NCBI GenBank assembly: GCA_017439805.1
Contig: JAFSIK010000062.1
Coordinates: 1-32,449, forward strand
Source: Oscillospiraceae bacterium
GTDB taxonomy: Bacteria; Bacillota; Clostridia; Oscillospirales; Oscillospiraceae
DNA: 32,449 nucleotides
Direction of reading: 5' to 3'
The notes beneath the pieces were generated by a model. The model did no database searches, had not been told where the DNA came from, and saw only the letters and a program-made list of their open reading frames with translations. Position numbers and translations under genes: made by a program. Positions 17,114 through 24,201 of the stretch are shown one piece after another (the stretch's first letter is position 1; the number at the start of each line of letters is the position of its first letter).

Positions 17114-17802
17114 AAGCTCTCATAATTGAAGACGACCGCATACTTTCAAACAACATCTGCGAAAGCATCAAGCACATGTTCGACATGACCCAGGCCTTCG
17201 ACGGCGAGGAGGGTCTGCAGGCCACCTTCGAGGATGAATACGATGTAATCATCCTTGACGTTATGATGCCCAAGATGAACGGACACGAGGTGCTCTCCCA
17301 GATGCGCCAGAGCGGAAACACCACTCCCGTTCTGATGCTCACCGCCCTTGACCGCCCCACCGACCAGATAAAGGGACTCAAGGCCGGCGCGGACGACTAC
17401 CTGTCCAAGCCCTTTGACAACGACGTGCTTCAGGCCCGCCTTGAGGCTCTGGTGCGCCGCAGCAAGACCGGTATGACCTCCAGAGAGAACGTTCTTACCT
17501 TCCTTGACCTGTCCATGAACCTTAACACCCGCGTGGTCAAGCTGGGCAAGGACAAGCTGGAGCTTCCCGGCAAGCAGTTTGACCTGCTGGAGTACCTTAT
17601 CGAAAACAAAAACATCATCGTTCACAAGGAACGCATCTTCCAGCATATATGGGGCTTTTACTCCACCACCGAATTTTCCGTGGTTGAGGTGTACGCCAGC
17701 CAGATACGCAAGGTGCTCAAGGCATACGGATACGACAAGTATCTCAAGACCGTTCGCGGCATAGGCTATATGCTCACCGACGACAGCGAGCTTTATGGAT
17801 AG
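17110..17802 (+). CDS. Response regulator, OmpR/PhoB family
   Basis: A 230-residue transcription factor. The receiver domain (residues 1-115) has the acidic pair 'EDDR' near the N-terminus, phospho-acceptor Asp50 in 'IILDVMMPKMNG', the conserved Thr/Ala region 'MLTALD', and Lys in 'LSKPFDND'. The DNA-binding domain (about 130-228) is a winged helix of the Trans_reg_C type ('LPGKQFDLLEYLIENKN', 'RIFQHIWGF', 'VEVYASQIRKVLK', 'TVRGIGYML'). Such regulators bind head-to-tail direct repeats about 11 bases apart, which is what lies at 19167-19194. It overlaps the binding-protein gene by four bases and the kinase by eight. Confidence 0.95.
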   Translation: MKALIIEDDRILSNNICESIKHMFDMTQAFDGEEGLQATFEDEYDVIILDVMMPKMNGHEVLSQMRQSGNTTPVLMLTALDRPTDQIKGLKAGADDYLSKPFDNDVLQARLEALVRRSKTGMTSRENVLTFLDLSMNLNTRVVKLGKDKLELPGKQFDLLEYLIENKNIIVHKERIFQHIWGFYSTTEFSVVEVYASQIRKVLKAYGYDKYLKTVRGIGYMLTDDSELYG

Positions 17803-19096
17803 AGAGCAGCTTATTAAACAGCGGCGCCGGCGATATATGGCGGTGCTGATGGCGGTTTTCGCGGTGATACTGGTACTGTTCGACATTATCGTGTTCAGCT
17901 TTAACAAGGATGTTCAGTACGCCGACATTGACCGCCAGTTTGACGAGGCTGCCGCTGCCATACAGGCAGACCCGGATGGCTCGGTGGAAAACTTCCTCAC
18001 CGGCAAAAACGTGGTCTACACCGCCAACGGCACATACATTATAAATTATAAGATATTCCTCATCGTGCGAAACCGCACCGGCTCCATACTCAACGAAAGC
18101 TACCTGCTCAATTTCGACCAGGTGCTTGCCGTGCGCTTTGACCAGCGCCACGCCGGCCGCAACCACACCGGTATGGTGGAGCGAAACGGAAACCGCATCT
18201 ATCTGCGAACCCACACCGAGGAGGTTGTTACCACCGACGGCCGCACATATTATATTCAGATGGTCGCCGACACTACAGATGTCCAGACCGGCCTGCTGCT
18301 CAGCCGAAATACCCTCATCTGGAGTACCCTGGTTGTAATGGCGCTGGTAGCGGTGGTAGGCTGGTTCCTCAGCAAGACCCTTACCAAGGGTATCTTCGAG
18401 GCCTTTGAAAAGCAGGATGACTTCATCAGCTACGCCTCCCACGAAATTCGCGCGCCACTGGCGGTCATACACAGCTCCATGGAGCTGCTGCTGGATAAAC
18501 CCTCCGACCGAATAATGGACCGCAGCGAGTATATCATCAACGCTTTGACGGAGACCAACCGCCTGCGCAAGATGGTATCCAATCTGCTGGAGATGGCTCA
18601 GCTGCAGGCCTCGGAAATGACAATAAAGAGGGAAGTGTTCCACCTTGACACGGTGGTGGACGACCTGATGGAGCCCTTCAAACTTCAGGCGGAGCTGGAC
18701 GACAAGACCCTCAATGTGGACACCCAGCCCAGCCAGGCCATCCGCGCCGACAAGCAGCTCATTACCGAGCTTCTGGCCATATTGCTTGAAAATGCCATAA
18801 AATACACCCTCCCCGGGGACAGCATATCCATTACTACCCGGGAAATGTCCGGCACGGCGGTTATAACCGTGGCGGATACCGGCGTGGGCGTCAGCGACGA
18901 GGCCATGGAGAAAATTTTCACCCGTTTTTACCGCGAAGAGCGCAAAAGTGAGATAGAACACGGCGGCAGCGGACTTGGATTATACATTGCAAGCCTTATT
19001 GTCGCACGTCACGACGGCGCAATAACTGTGGACCATAACAGACCCAAGGGAACTGTTTTTATGGTAACCATTCCAAACGGAATAAGATGGAATTAG
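17795..19096 (+). CDS. Membrane sensor histidine kinase
   Basis: A 433-residue kinase. N-terminal helix (about residues 13-34), an extracytoplasmic region of about 130 residues without a domain I can name, a second helix (about 168-190), then HisKA with the phospho-acceptor His216 in 'SHEIRAPLAVI', and an HATPase_c domain with N box 'LLENAIKYT', G1 'VADTGVGV', F box 'FTRFYRE' and G2 'GGSGLGLYIA'. No HAMP domain can be recognised between the second helix and HisKA; only about 20 residues join them. Its start lies inside the regulator gene (8-base overlap), so sensor lipoprotein, regulator and kinase are one coupled unit. The ectodomain probably contacts the lipoprotein encoded at 15809. Confidence 0.95.
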   Translation: MDREQLIKQRRRRYMAVLMAVFAVILVLFDIIVFSFNKDVQYADIDRQFDEAAAAIQADPDGSVENFLTGKNVVYTANGTYIINYKIFLIVRNRTGSILNESYLLNFDQVLAVRFDQRHAGRNHTGMVERNGNRIYLRTHTEEVVTTDGRTYYIQMVADTTDVQTGLLLSRNTLIWSTLVVMALVAVVGWFLSKTLTKGIFEAFEKQDDFISYASHEIRAPLAVIHSSMELLLDKPSDRIMDRSEYIINALTETNRLRKMVSNLLEMAQLQASEMTIKREVFHLDTVVDDLMEPFKLQAELDDKTLNVDTQPSQAIRADKQLITELLAILLENAIKYTLPGDSISITTREMSGTAVITVADTGVGVSDEAMEKIFTRFYREERKSEIEHGGSGLGLYIASLIVARHDGAITVDHNRPKGTVFMVTIPNGIRWN

Positions 19097-19097
19097 C

Positions 19098-19129
19098 AAA
19101 GTTGCACAATTTTATTGTGCAACTTTTGT
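19098..19129 (+). terminator. Rho-independent terminator after the histidine kinase gene
   Basis: Perfect 13-bp stem AAAGTTGCACAAT / ATTGTGCAACTTT (19098-19110, 19114-19126), TTT loop, short T tail. It starts just after the stop codon and separates the sensor operon from the importer operon. Confidence 0.85.
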
Positions 19130-19166
19130 CGCTCCGTGACCTCTTTGCTCAATATTTTTATGGACA

Positions 19167-19210
19167 TTTAAGAGATGTTTAAGGCTAATTTAAGTTTCCT
19201 GTGTTAAACT
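19167..19210 (+). promoter_or_regulatory. Candidate PhoB-type operator (three TTTAAG direct repeats, 11-base period) and activator-dependent promoter
   Basis: TTTAAG occurs at 19167-19172, 19178-19183 and 19189-19194, with exactly 11 bases from start to start. A -10-like TAAACT preceded by TGTGT lies at 19205-19210, 10 bases after the last repeat; no -35 box fits. Repeats on one face of the helix ending about 10 bases before the -10 is the layout of Pho boxes, where an OmpR/PhoB-type activator replaces the -35 contact. The nearest such regulator is encoded at 17110. The leader to the ATG at 19296 is about 80 bases. Confidence 0.6.
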
Positions 19211-19295
19211 TGCTACCGTGGGTAAAAGGTCACTTCCCAGACGCTGCATGCAGTGGCGCCATACGTGACGAAATTTGAAAGGAGAAACTTTTCCA

Positions 19296-20651
19296 ATGAA
19301 GAAAGCAAAGATCGTCTCCCTGCTTCTCGTGCTGGTTCTGATCGTTGGCATCTTCGCCGCCTGCGGCGCTGATCCCGCTCCCGCTCCCAGCACCCCCGCT
19401 CCCGACGCCAGCACCCCCAGCACCCCCGCTCCCGACGCCGGCAAGGACGTCGTGGCTGCTCCCTCTGACACCGTAAAGATCGGTATCGTCAACCCCACCA
19501 CTGGCCCTCTGGCCGGCTTTGGTGAAGGCTGCCCCTGGACCGAAGAGCTGATCGTTGACTACGTCAACAACGAGCTCGGCGGCATCTACTTCGAGGCTTA
19601 TGACGCTACCCTGCCCATCGAGATCATTGTTTATGACTCCCAGTCCGACACCACCGTCTGCTCCGAAATGGCTCAGAAGCTGGTTGAGGAAGACGGCGTT
19701 CACATGCTCATCGCCCGTCACACCCCCGACACCGTTAACCCCGTAAACGCTATTGCCGAGCGCTATGGCGTATTCTGCGTATCCATCGAGTGCCCCGTTG
19801 ACGCTTGGGCCGCTGAAGGCGATCACGAGTACGCCATGCACTCCCAGTGGTGCCTGGACGACATCGTCGCCACCTACACCAACATGTGGGCTGCCATGGG
19901 CTACCCCGCTGCTCCCGAGAACAAGGTCGGCTTCGTATTCCCCAACGACTCTGACGGTACCGCTTGGGCCAACAAGTGGACCGCCGCTCTGGCTGAAACC
20001 GACTACACCGTAGTCGATCCCGGTCGTTTCCCCATCACCACCACCGACTACTCCGATATCATCAAGACCTTCAAGGAAGAAGGCGTTCAGATTCTGGTTG
20101 GCTGCCTGACCTGCCCCACCTTCGGCGCTTTCTGGCTCCAGTGCGGCCAGATGGGCTATGAGCCCCCCGTTGTCGGCGTAGGCAAGGCTTACCTGCTTGA
20201 GGCTGACGCCCTGGCCATCGGCGCCGAGCTGATGGACGGCCTGCTCACCGAGATCTGGTGGTCCGCTGGCCATCCCTACACCTCTTCCCTGACCGGCTGG
20301 AACGGCAGAGATCTGGAAGCCGCTTACAACGAGGCTAGCGGCCGTCCCATCACCCAGCCCATCGGCTACAAGTACGCTTCCATGGAAATCTGCGTAGCCC
20401 TGCTTCAGGCCGCTACCAGCCTTGACACCGACGAGCTGCTCGAGGTCCGTAAGACCATCAGCATCGACACCATCATCGGTAACGTTACTTACGACCAGAC
20501 CTGGCCCGACAACAACTCCCAGTTCGCTCTGACCCCCGTTTGCGGCGGCCAGTGGCAGCTGCAGGAAGACGGCTCCCTGGAGCTGGTCATCCTCGACAAC
20601 GCTCTGTACCCCGAAATCGACATCACCGGCGAGTACAAGGACAGAGTCTAA
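19296..20651 (+). CDS. Solute-binding lipoprotein of a Liv-type ABC importer
   Basis: A 451-residue lipoprotein with lipobox FAAC (Cys23), followed by a Pro/Ala/Ser/Thr-rich linker (residues about 25-50) and a type I periplasmic binding protein domain ('IGIVNPTTGPLAGFGEGCPW', about 62-81). It is the binding subunit of the importer encoded immediately downstream. The Liv family carries branched-chain amino acids but also amides, urea and aromatic or short-chain acids, so the ligand is open. It is a paralogue of the protein at 15809. Codons are strongly biased (GCT, CGT, GTT, TCC), suggesting high expression. The start at 19296 is set by AAAGGAG; a 7-codon upstream extension has no ribosome site. 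A strong hairpin follows it. Confidence 0.92.
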   Translation: MKKAKIVSLLLVLVLIVGIFAACGADPAPAPSTPAPDASTPSTPAPDAGKDVVAAPSDTVKIGIVNPTTGPLAGFGEGCPWTEELIVDYVNNELGGIYFEAYDATLPIEIIVYDSQSDTTVCSEMAQKLVEEDGVHMLIARHTPDTVNPVNAIAERYGVFCVSIECPVDAWAAEGDHEYAMHSQWCLDDIVATYTNMWAAMGYPAAPENKVGFVFPNDSDGTAWANKWTAALAETDYTVVDPGRFPITTTDYSDIIKTFKEEGVQILVGCLTCPTFGAFWLQCGQMGYEPPVVGVGKAYLLEADALAIGAELMDGLLTEIWWSAGHPYTSSLTGWNGRDLEAAYNEASGRPITQPIGYKYASMEICVALLQAATSLDTDELLEVRKTISIDTIIGNVTYDQTWPDNNSQFALTPVCGGQWQLQEDGSLELVILDNALYPEIDITGEYKDRV

Positions 20652-20692
20652 TCTTTGAATCGACTTAAAAAAGTCATCAAGTAACAGGCATA

Positions 20693-20733
20693 GCACGGGC
20701 GGAAAGCAATTCTGCTTTCCGCCCGGCTTGTGC
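20693..20733 (+). promoter_or_regulatory. Intercistronic stem-loop between binding protein and ATPase genes
   Basis: A perfect 12-bp stem GGGCGGAAAGCA / TGCTTTCCGCCC (20697-20708, 20713-20724) with ATTC loop, extended by GCAC/GTGC (20693-20696, 20730-20733) across a 5-base bulge. There is no proper T-run, so it is more likely a 3'-end stabiliser or partial terminator that lets the binding protein be made in excess over the rest of the importer, as in other binding-protein-dependent operons. Confidence 0.65.
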
Positions 20734-20777
20734 GAATTTTACAGGCGCCACTCGGGCGTCTTTTGCGGAGGACGGAT

Positions 20778-21506
20778 ATGGATAACATACTCACTTTTAA
20801 AAATGTTGACGGCGGTTACGGCCGCGTCAAGATCCTCCACGACTTATCTTTTGAGGTAAGAAAAGGAGAGGTTCTGGGTGTAGTAGGCCCCAACGGATGT
20901 GGTAAGACCACCATGTTCAACGCTTTGATCGGCCTGATCACCCCCACTGCCGGCGAAATCATTTTCAAAGGCAAAAACATTACTAAAGTAAGCGCCAATG
21001 ACCGCGCCAGAATGGGCATTGGCCGTACCTATCAGGTACCCCGTCCCTTTGAGGGAATGACTGTTTTTGAAAACGTTCTGGTAGCCTGCTGCCACGGTGC
21101 CGGTATGACCGAGCACGCCGGCCGCCCCAAGGCTCTGGAAATTCTGAAGCTGACCGGCCTCTATGAGAAGAGAGAGATCATGGCCGGCGAGCTGACCCTG
21201 CTTGACAGAAAAAGACTGGAAATAGCCCGCGCCCTCGGCACCAATCCCGAGCTGCTGCTTCTTGACGAAGTCGCCGCCGGTCTGGTCGAGGCTGAGGTTG
21301 GCGAAGTTATCGACATGGTCGCCGATCTGAAGGCCGCCGGCTATACCATTATCTGGATAGAACACGTTATCGACGTTATGCTGAAGGCTACCGACAGAGT
21401 TATGTGTATGTCTGACGGTACCGACCTGCTTATCGGCGAACCTCGTGAAGTTATGGAATCCAAGATTGTAACTGAAGTATATCTGGGGGTGGAAGACGAT
21501 GAGTGA
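20778..21506 (+). CDS. livG: Liv-type ABC importer ATP-binding protein (LivG-like)
   Basis: A 242-residue ATPase. Walker A 'GPNGCGKTT' (about residues 37-45), Q-loop region 'GRTYQVPRPFEGMTVFENV', signature 'ELTLLDRKRLEIARAL' (the LSGGQ slot reads LTLLD, a variant found in many LivG relatives), Walker B 'LLLLDEVAAGL' and the switch His in 'WIEHVIDVM'. The late-switch pattern 'TIIWIEH' is typical of LivG. It couples ATP hydrolysis to import with the LivF-like subunit whose gene overlaps it by eight bases. The start at 20778 follows GGAGGACGGAT; an upstream in-frame start lies in the hairpin region and is rejected. Confidence 0.93.
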   Translation: MDNILTFKNVDGGYGRVKILHDLSFEVRKGEVLGVVGPNGCGKTTMFNALIGLITPTAGEIIFKGKNITKVSANDRARMGIGRTYQVPRPFEGMTVFENVLVACCHGAGMTEHAGRPKALEILKLTGLYEKREIMAGELTLLDRKRLEIARALGTNPELLLLDEVAAGLVEAEVGEVIDMVADLKAAGYTIIWIEHVIDVMLKATDRVMCMSDGTDLLIGEPREVMESKIVTEVYLGVEDDE

Positions 21507-22212
21507 ACCCATTCTTAAAGTAGAACACATTCAGGCCAAGTACGGTGACTTCATCGCCGTTCACGATGCTTCTCTGGACGTACCCGATAAGTCCATCGTG
21601 TCTCTGATCGGTGCCAACGGCGCCGGTAAGTCCACCCTGATGGACACCATCGCCGGTGCTCATACTCCTACCGCCGGCAAGGTATTTTACAAGGGTGAGG
21701 ATATCACCGGTGTTCCTGCTCATGAGCTGATCAAGCGTGGCCTGGCTCTGGTTCCCCAGGGCAGCCGCTGCTTCGTTCGTATGTCCGTAGAGGACAACCT
21801 CAGAATGGGCTCTTACCCCAAGGCTGCCCGTGCCAAGCGCGCCGACAACTTTGAAAGAGTTTACAACCTGTTCCCCGTTCTGAAGGAAAAGAGAAAAGAC
21901 GCCTCCGGCAGCCTGTCCGGCGGTCAGCGTCAGATGGTCGCCATCGGCCGTGCCATGATGTCCAACCCCGACCTGGTTCTTTTCGACGAAATTTCCCTGG
22001 GCCTTGCTCCCACCATCATCAAGGACATCTATGCCACCATCAGACAGCTCAATGCTGAAGGCCTGTCCGTTGTACTGGTTGAGCAGGACATTCACAGAAG
22101 TGTTAAGACTTCCACCTACACTCATGTTATGCTTAAAGGCCGCGTCGCCCTGTCCGGCCTTTCCAAGGAACTGACCGAGGCGGAAATCAAGAACGCATAC
22201 TTCGGTATATAA
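21499..22212 (+). CDS. livF: Liv-type ABC importer ATP-binding protein (LivF-like)
   Basis: A 237-residue ATPase with Walker A 'GANGAGKST' (about residues 34-42), Q-loop 'ALVPQGSRCF', 'MSVEDNLRMGSY', a canonical signature 'LSGGQRQMVAIGRAM', Walker B 'LVLFDEISLGLAP' and switch 'VLVEQDIHRS'. The pattern 'RMSVEDNL.MG' and the terminal 'NAYFGI' are typical of LivF. It heterodimerises with the LivG-like ATPase. The gene begins inside livG (8-base overlap) and is followed by the permease gene after 31 bases with its own AAAGGAGAAG site. Confidence 0.94.
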   Translation: MSEPILKVEHIQAKYGDFIAVHDASLDVPDKSIVSLIGANGAGKSTLMDTIAGAHTPTAGKVFYKGEDITGVPAHELIKRGLALVPQGSRCFVRMSVEDNLRMGSYPKAARAKRADNFERVYNLFPVLKEKRKDASGSLSGGQRQMVAIGRAMMSNPDLVLFDEISLGLAPTIIKDIYATIRQLNAEGLSVVLVEQDIHRSVKTSTYTHVMLKGRVALSGLSKELTEAEIKNAYFGI

Positions 22213-22243
22213 GTCGGTCAATTTCGGAAAGGAGAAGCAGTAA

Positions 22244-23083
22244 ATGATACAGCAAATCATATATGGTATTCTTTACGGCGGTGTCTTCGCCCTTGCCGCT
22301 ATTGGCATGAGCATGATGTTCGGTATCGTAGGCCTGACCAACCTGGCCCACGGTGAGTTCATCATCCTGGCGGCGTTCCTGAGCTCCGTGCTCTGCACTG
22401 CCCTGGGCTGCAGCCCCTTCCTCACCCTGATCATTACCGTTCCCGTAATGTTCATCGTGGGCTTCATTCTGCAGAAAGTTCTCATCAACTACGTTATGGG
22501 TAAGGGCGCCAACGCCGCACTTCTTGTAACGTTCGGTCTTTCCTTCATTCTGAAGGACGGCATGCTCCAGATCTTCAGCGCCGACTCCCGTCGTATGGTC
22601 GTCGCTTTCCAGTCCGCCAACATCAGAATCAGCGATAGCGTTGTTATCCCCGTTCTGTACCTGGTTGTCTGCCTGATCGGCGTTGCCGTTATCGTTATCC
22701 TGCACCTGTTTATGAGCAAGACCTACGTCGGCCAGTCCATCCGTGCCACTTCCGACGATAAGGTTGCCGCTCAGCTCGTCGGCGTAAACATCAAGAATGT
22801 TACCGCTGTTGCTATGGGCATCGCCCTGGCCACCGCTGCCGTATCCGGTCTGACCCTCGGTATGCCCTGGCCCTTCTACGCCACATCCGGTTCCGGCTAT
22901 CTGCTGATCGCCTTCGGCGTCGTCGTTCTCGGCGGCATGGGCTCCATGATCGGCGCTCTGGTCGGCGGTGTAATCTTTGGTCTGGCTCAGGTTCTGGGCG
23001 GATCCAACTGGGGCGTATTCATTTCCTACATCATCCTGCTGATCTTCCTGGCTGTCAGACCCCAGGGCCTGTTCAAGAAATAA
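22244..23083 (+). CDS. livH: Liv-type ABC importer permease (LivH-like)
   Basis: A 279-residue permease with about eight hydrophobic helices. Family marks: 'IIYGILYGGVFALAAIGMSM' near the start, 'GIVGLTNLAHGEFIILAAF' (about residues 27-45), the coupling region 'GQSIRATSDDKVAAQLVGVN' (about 164-183), and 'LLIAFGVVVLGGMGSMIGAL' with 'GLAQVLG' near the end. It forms the translocation pathway with the LivM-like subunit. Ribosome site AAAGGAGAAG. Codon use is as biased as that of the binding protein. Confidence 0.94.
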   Translation: MIQQIIYGILYGGVFALAAIGMSMMFGIVGLTNLAHGEFIILAAFLSSVLCTALGCSPFLTLIITVPVMFIVGFILQKVLINYVMGKGANAALLVTFGLSFILKDGMLQIFSADSRRMVVAFQSANIRISDSVVIPVLYLVVCLIGVAVIVILHLFMSKTYVGQSIRATSDDKVAAQLVGVNIKNVTAVAMGIALATAAVSGLTLGMPWPFYATSGSGYLLIAFGVVVLGGMGSMIGALVGGVIFGLAQVLGGSNWGVFISYIILLIFLAVRPQGLFKK

Positions 23084-23098
23084 GGGAGGGTCTAAAGA

Positions 23099-24076
23099 AT
23101 GATTAAGAATAACGCTCGTTCCAAAACCTCCACTATCATCACGATTGTGGTTCTGGCCATCATTGTGGCTCTGATTTATGTACTCGCCTTCACCGGCGTG
23201 TTCTCCTCCAACCTGATGCGTATTCTGCTGAATATTTGTCTGTACGCTTCCTTCGCGGTAATGTGGAACCTGATGGCTGGTTATGCCGGCCTGACTTCCC
23301 TGGGTAACCAGGCGTTCATCGGCCTTGCCGGCTACGCCTGCGCCGTAATGTGCACCACCTACGGCTTCGGCATCTGGGTTGCCATGCTTGTTGGCGGCCT
23401 GGTCTGCGCCGTTCTGGCTGTTATCCTGGCTTTCGCCCTGATGCGTATGCGCGGCATGTACTTCGCCGTTGCTACCTGGGTTGCCGCTGAGGCTCTCAAG
23501 ACCGCTTTCCAGAACTGGAAGTTCGTTAAGGAAGGCGCCGGCATGACCGTAAAGATCAAGCCCTATCCCACCAACGCCGAGATTTTCGCTCTGGCTTTCG
23601 GCTGCTTCATCGTCTGCATGGTAGTCGTTTACCTGCTGCTGAAGTCCAAGACCGGCCTGGGCCTGAAGGCTATGCGTGACGATGCTGACGCTGCTTCCTC
23701 TATCGGTGTCAACATCTTCGGTTCCCGTCTGCTGTGCTATGTCGTTTGCGGCTTCCTGACCGGTGTCGCCGGCGTCATTATGTACATCTCCAAGGGTTCC
23801 ATCTTCCCCGGCGGCGGCTTCGCCATTGACTGGACCATCAAGATCGTCTTTATCGTTATCATCGGCGGTATCGGCACTGCTGCCGGTCCTGTACTTGGCG
23901 CCATCATCTACACCCTGCTGTACGAAGTACTGGCTCAGTTTGCCGGTTTCACCAACATCGTACTGGGTATCGTCGCCATCGTTGTTATCGTAGTTCTGCC
24001 CAAGGGCATCATCGGCTCCCTGGAGAACAGGTTCAAGTTCGAAATCCTGTCCCAGCGCCGTAAGTCCCTGGAGTAA
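23099..24076 (+). CDS. livM: Liv-type ABC importer permease (LivM-like)
   Basis: A 325-residue permease with about nine hydrophobic helices. Family marks: 'SFAVMWNLMAGYAGLTSLGN' followed by 'QAFIGLAGYA' (about residues 51-80), 'MRGMYFAVATWVAAEALK' (about 117-134), the coupling helix 'GLGLKAMRDDADAASSIGVN', and 'IVIIGGIGTAAGPVLGAIIY' near the C-terminus. It ends 'VVLPKGIIGSLENRF', as most LivM proteins do. It follows the LivH-like gene after 15 bases with GGGAGGGT and closes the importer operon. Confidence 0.94.
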   Translation: MIKNNARSKTSTIITIVVLAIIVALIYVLAFTGVFSSNLMRILLNICLYASFAVMWNLMAGYAGLTSLGNQAFIGLAGYACAVMCTTYGFGIWVAMLVGGLVCAVLAVILAFALMRMRGMYFAVATWVAAEALKTAFQNWKFVKEGAGMTVKIKPYPTNAEIFALAFGCFIVCMVVVYLLLKSKTGLGLKAMRDDADAASSIGVNIFGSRLLCYVVCGFLTGVAGVIMYISKGSIFPGGGFAIDWTIKIVFIVIIGGIGTAAGPVLGAIIYTLLYEVLAQFAGFTNIVLGIVAIVVIVVLPKGIIGSLENRFKFEILSQRRKSLE

Positions 24077-24097
24077 GAGATTCTCCGAAGTTTTAGT

Positions 24098-24133
24098 GTG
24101 AGCACCGCGCAAATGCGCGGTGCTCACTTTTTG
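24098..24133 (+). terminator. Rho-independent terminator of the importer operon
   Basis: Perfect 13-bp stem GTGAGCACCGCGC / GCGCGGTGCTCAC (24098-24110, 24115-24127), AAAT loop, TTTTTG tail. Confidence 0.95.
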
Positions 24134-24144
24134 TGTCGATTCTT

Positions 24145-24173
24145 TTGCATTTAAGGTTTTACTGTGCTATGAT
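24145..24173 (+). promoter_or_regulatory. Sigma-A promoter for the dehydratase-like operon
   Basis: TTGCAT (24145-24150), 17-base spacer ending in TGTGC, TATGAT (24168-24173). A single TTTAAG (24150-24155) overlaps the -35 but has no partner at 11 or 22 bases. The promoter places the message start near 24180, excluding the in-frame ATGs at 24169 and 24172, which lie inside or at the edge of the -10 box. Confidence 0.75.
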
Positions 24174-24201
24174 GGTAAAAGCATTTCCGGAGGTGAGCCC
24201 C

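Noticed and set aside
22187..24127. 646-residue minus-strand open frame across the Liv permease genes
   Set aside because: Antisense to two clear permeases; Gly/Asp/Glu/Gln/His-rich composition is the complement of biased hydrophobic codons.
24150..24155. TTTAAG at the dehydratase promoter as a third regulator site
   Set aside because: Only a single copy; no match at 11 or 22 bases either side, so it may be chance in AT-rich promoter sequence.
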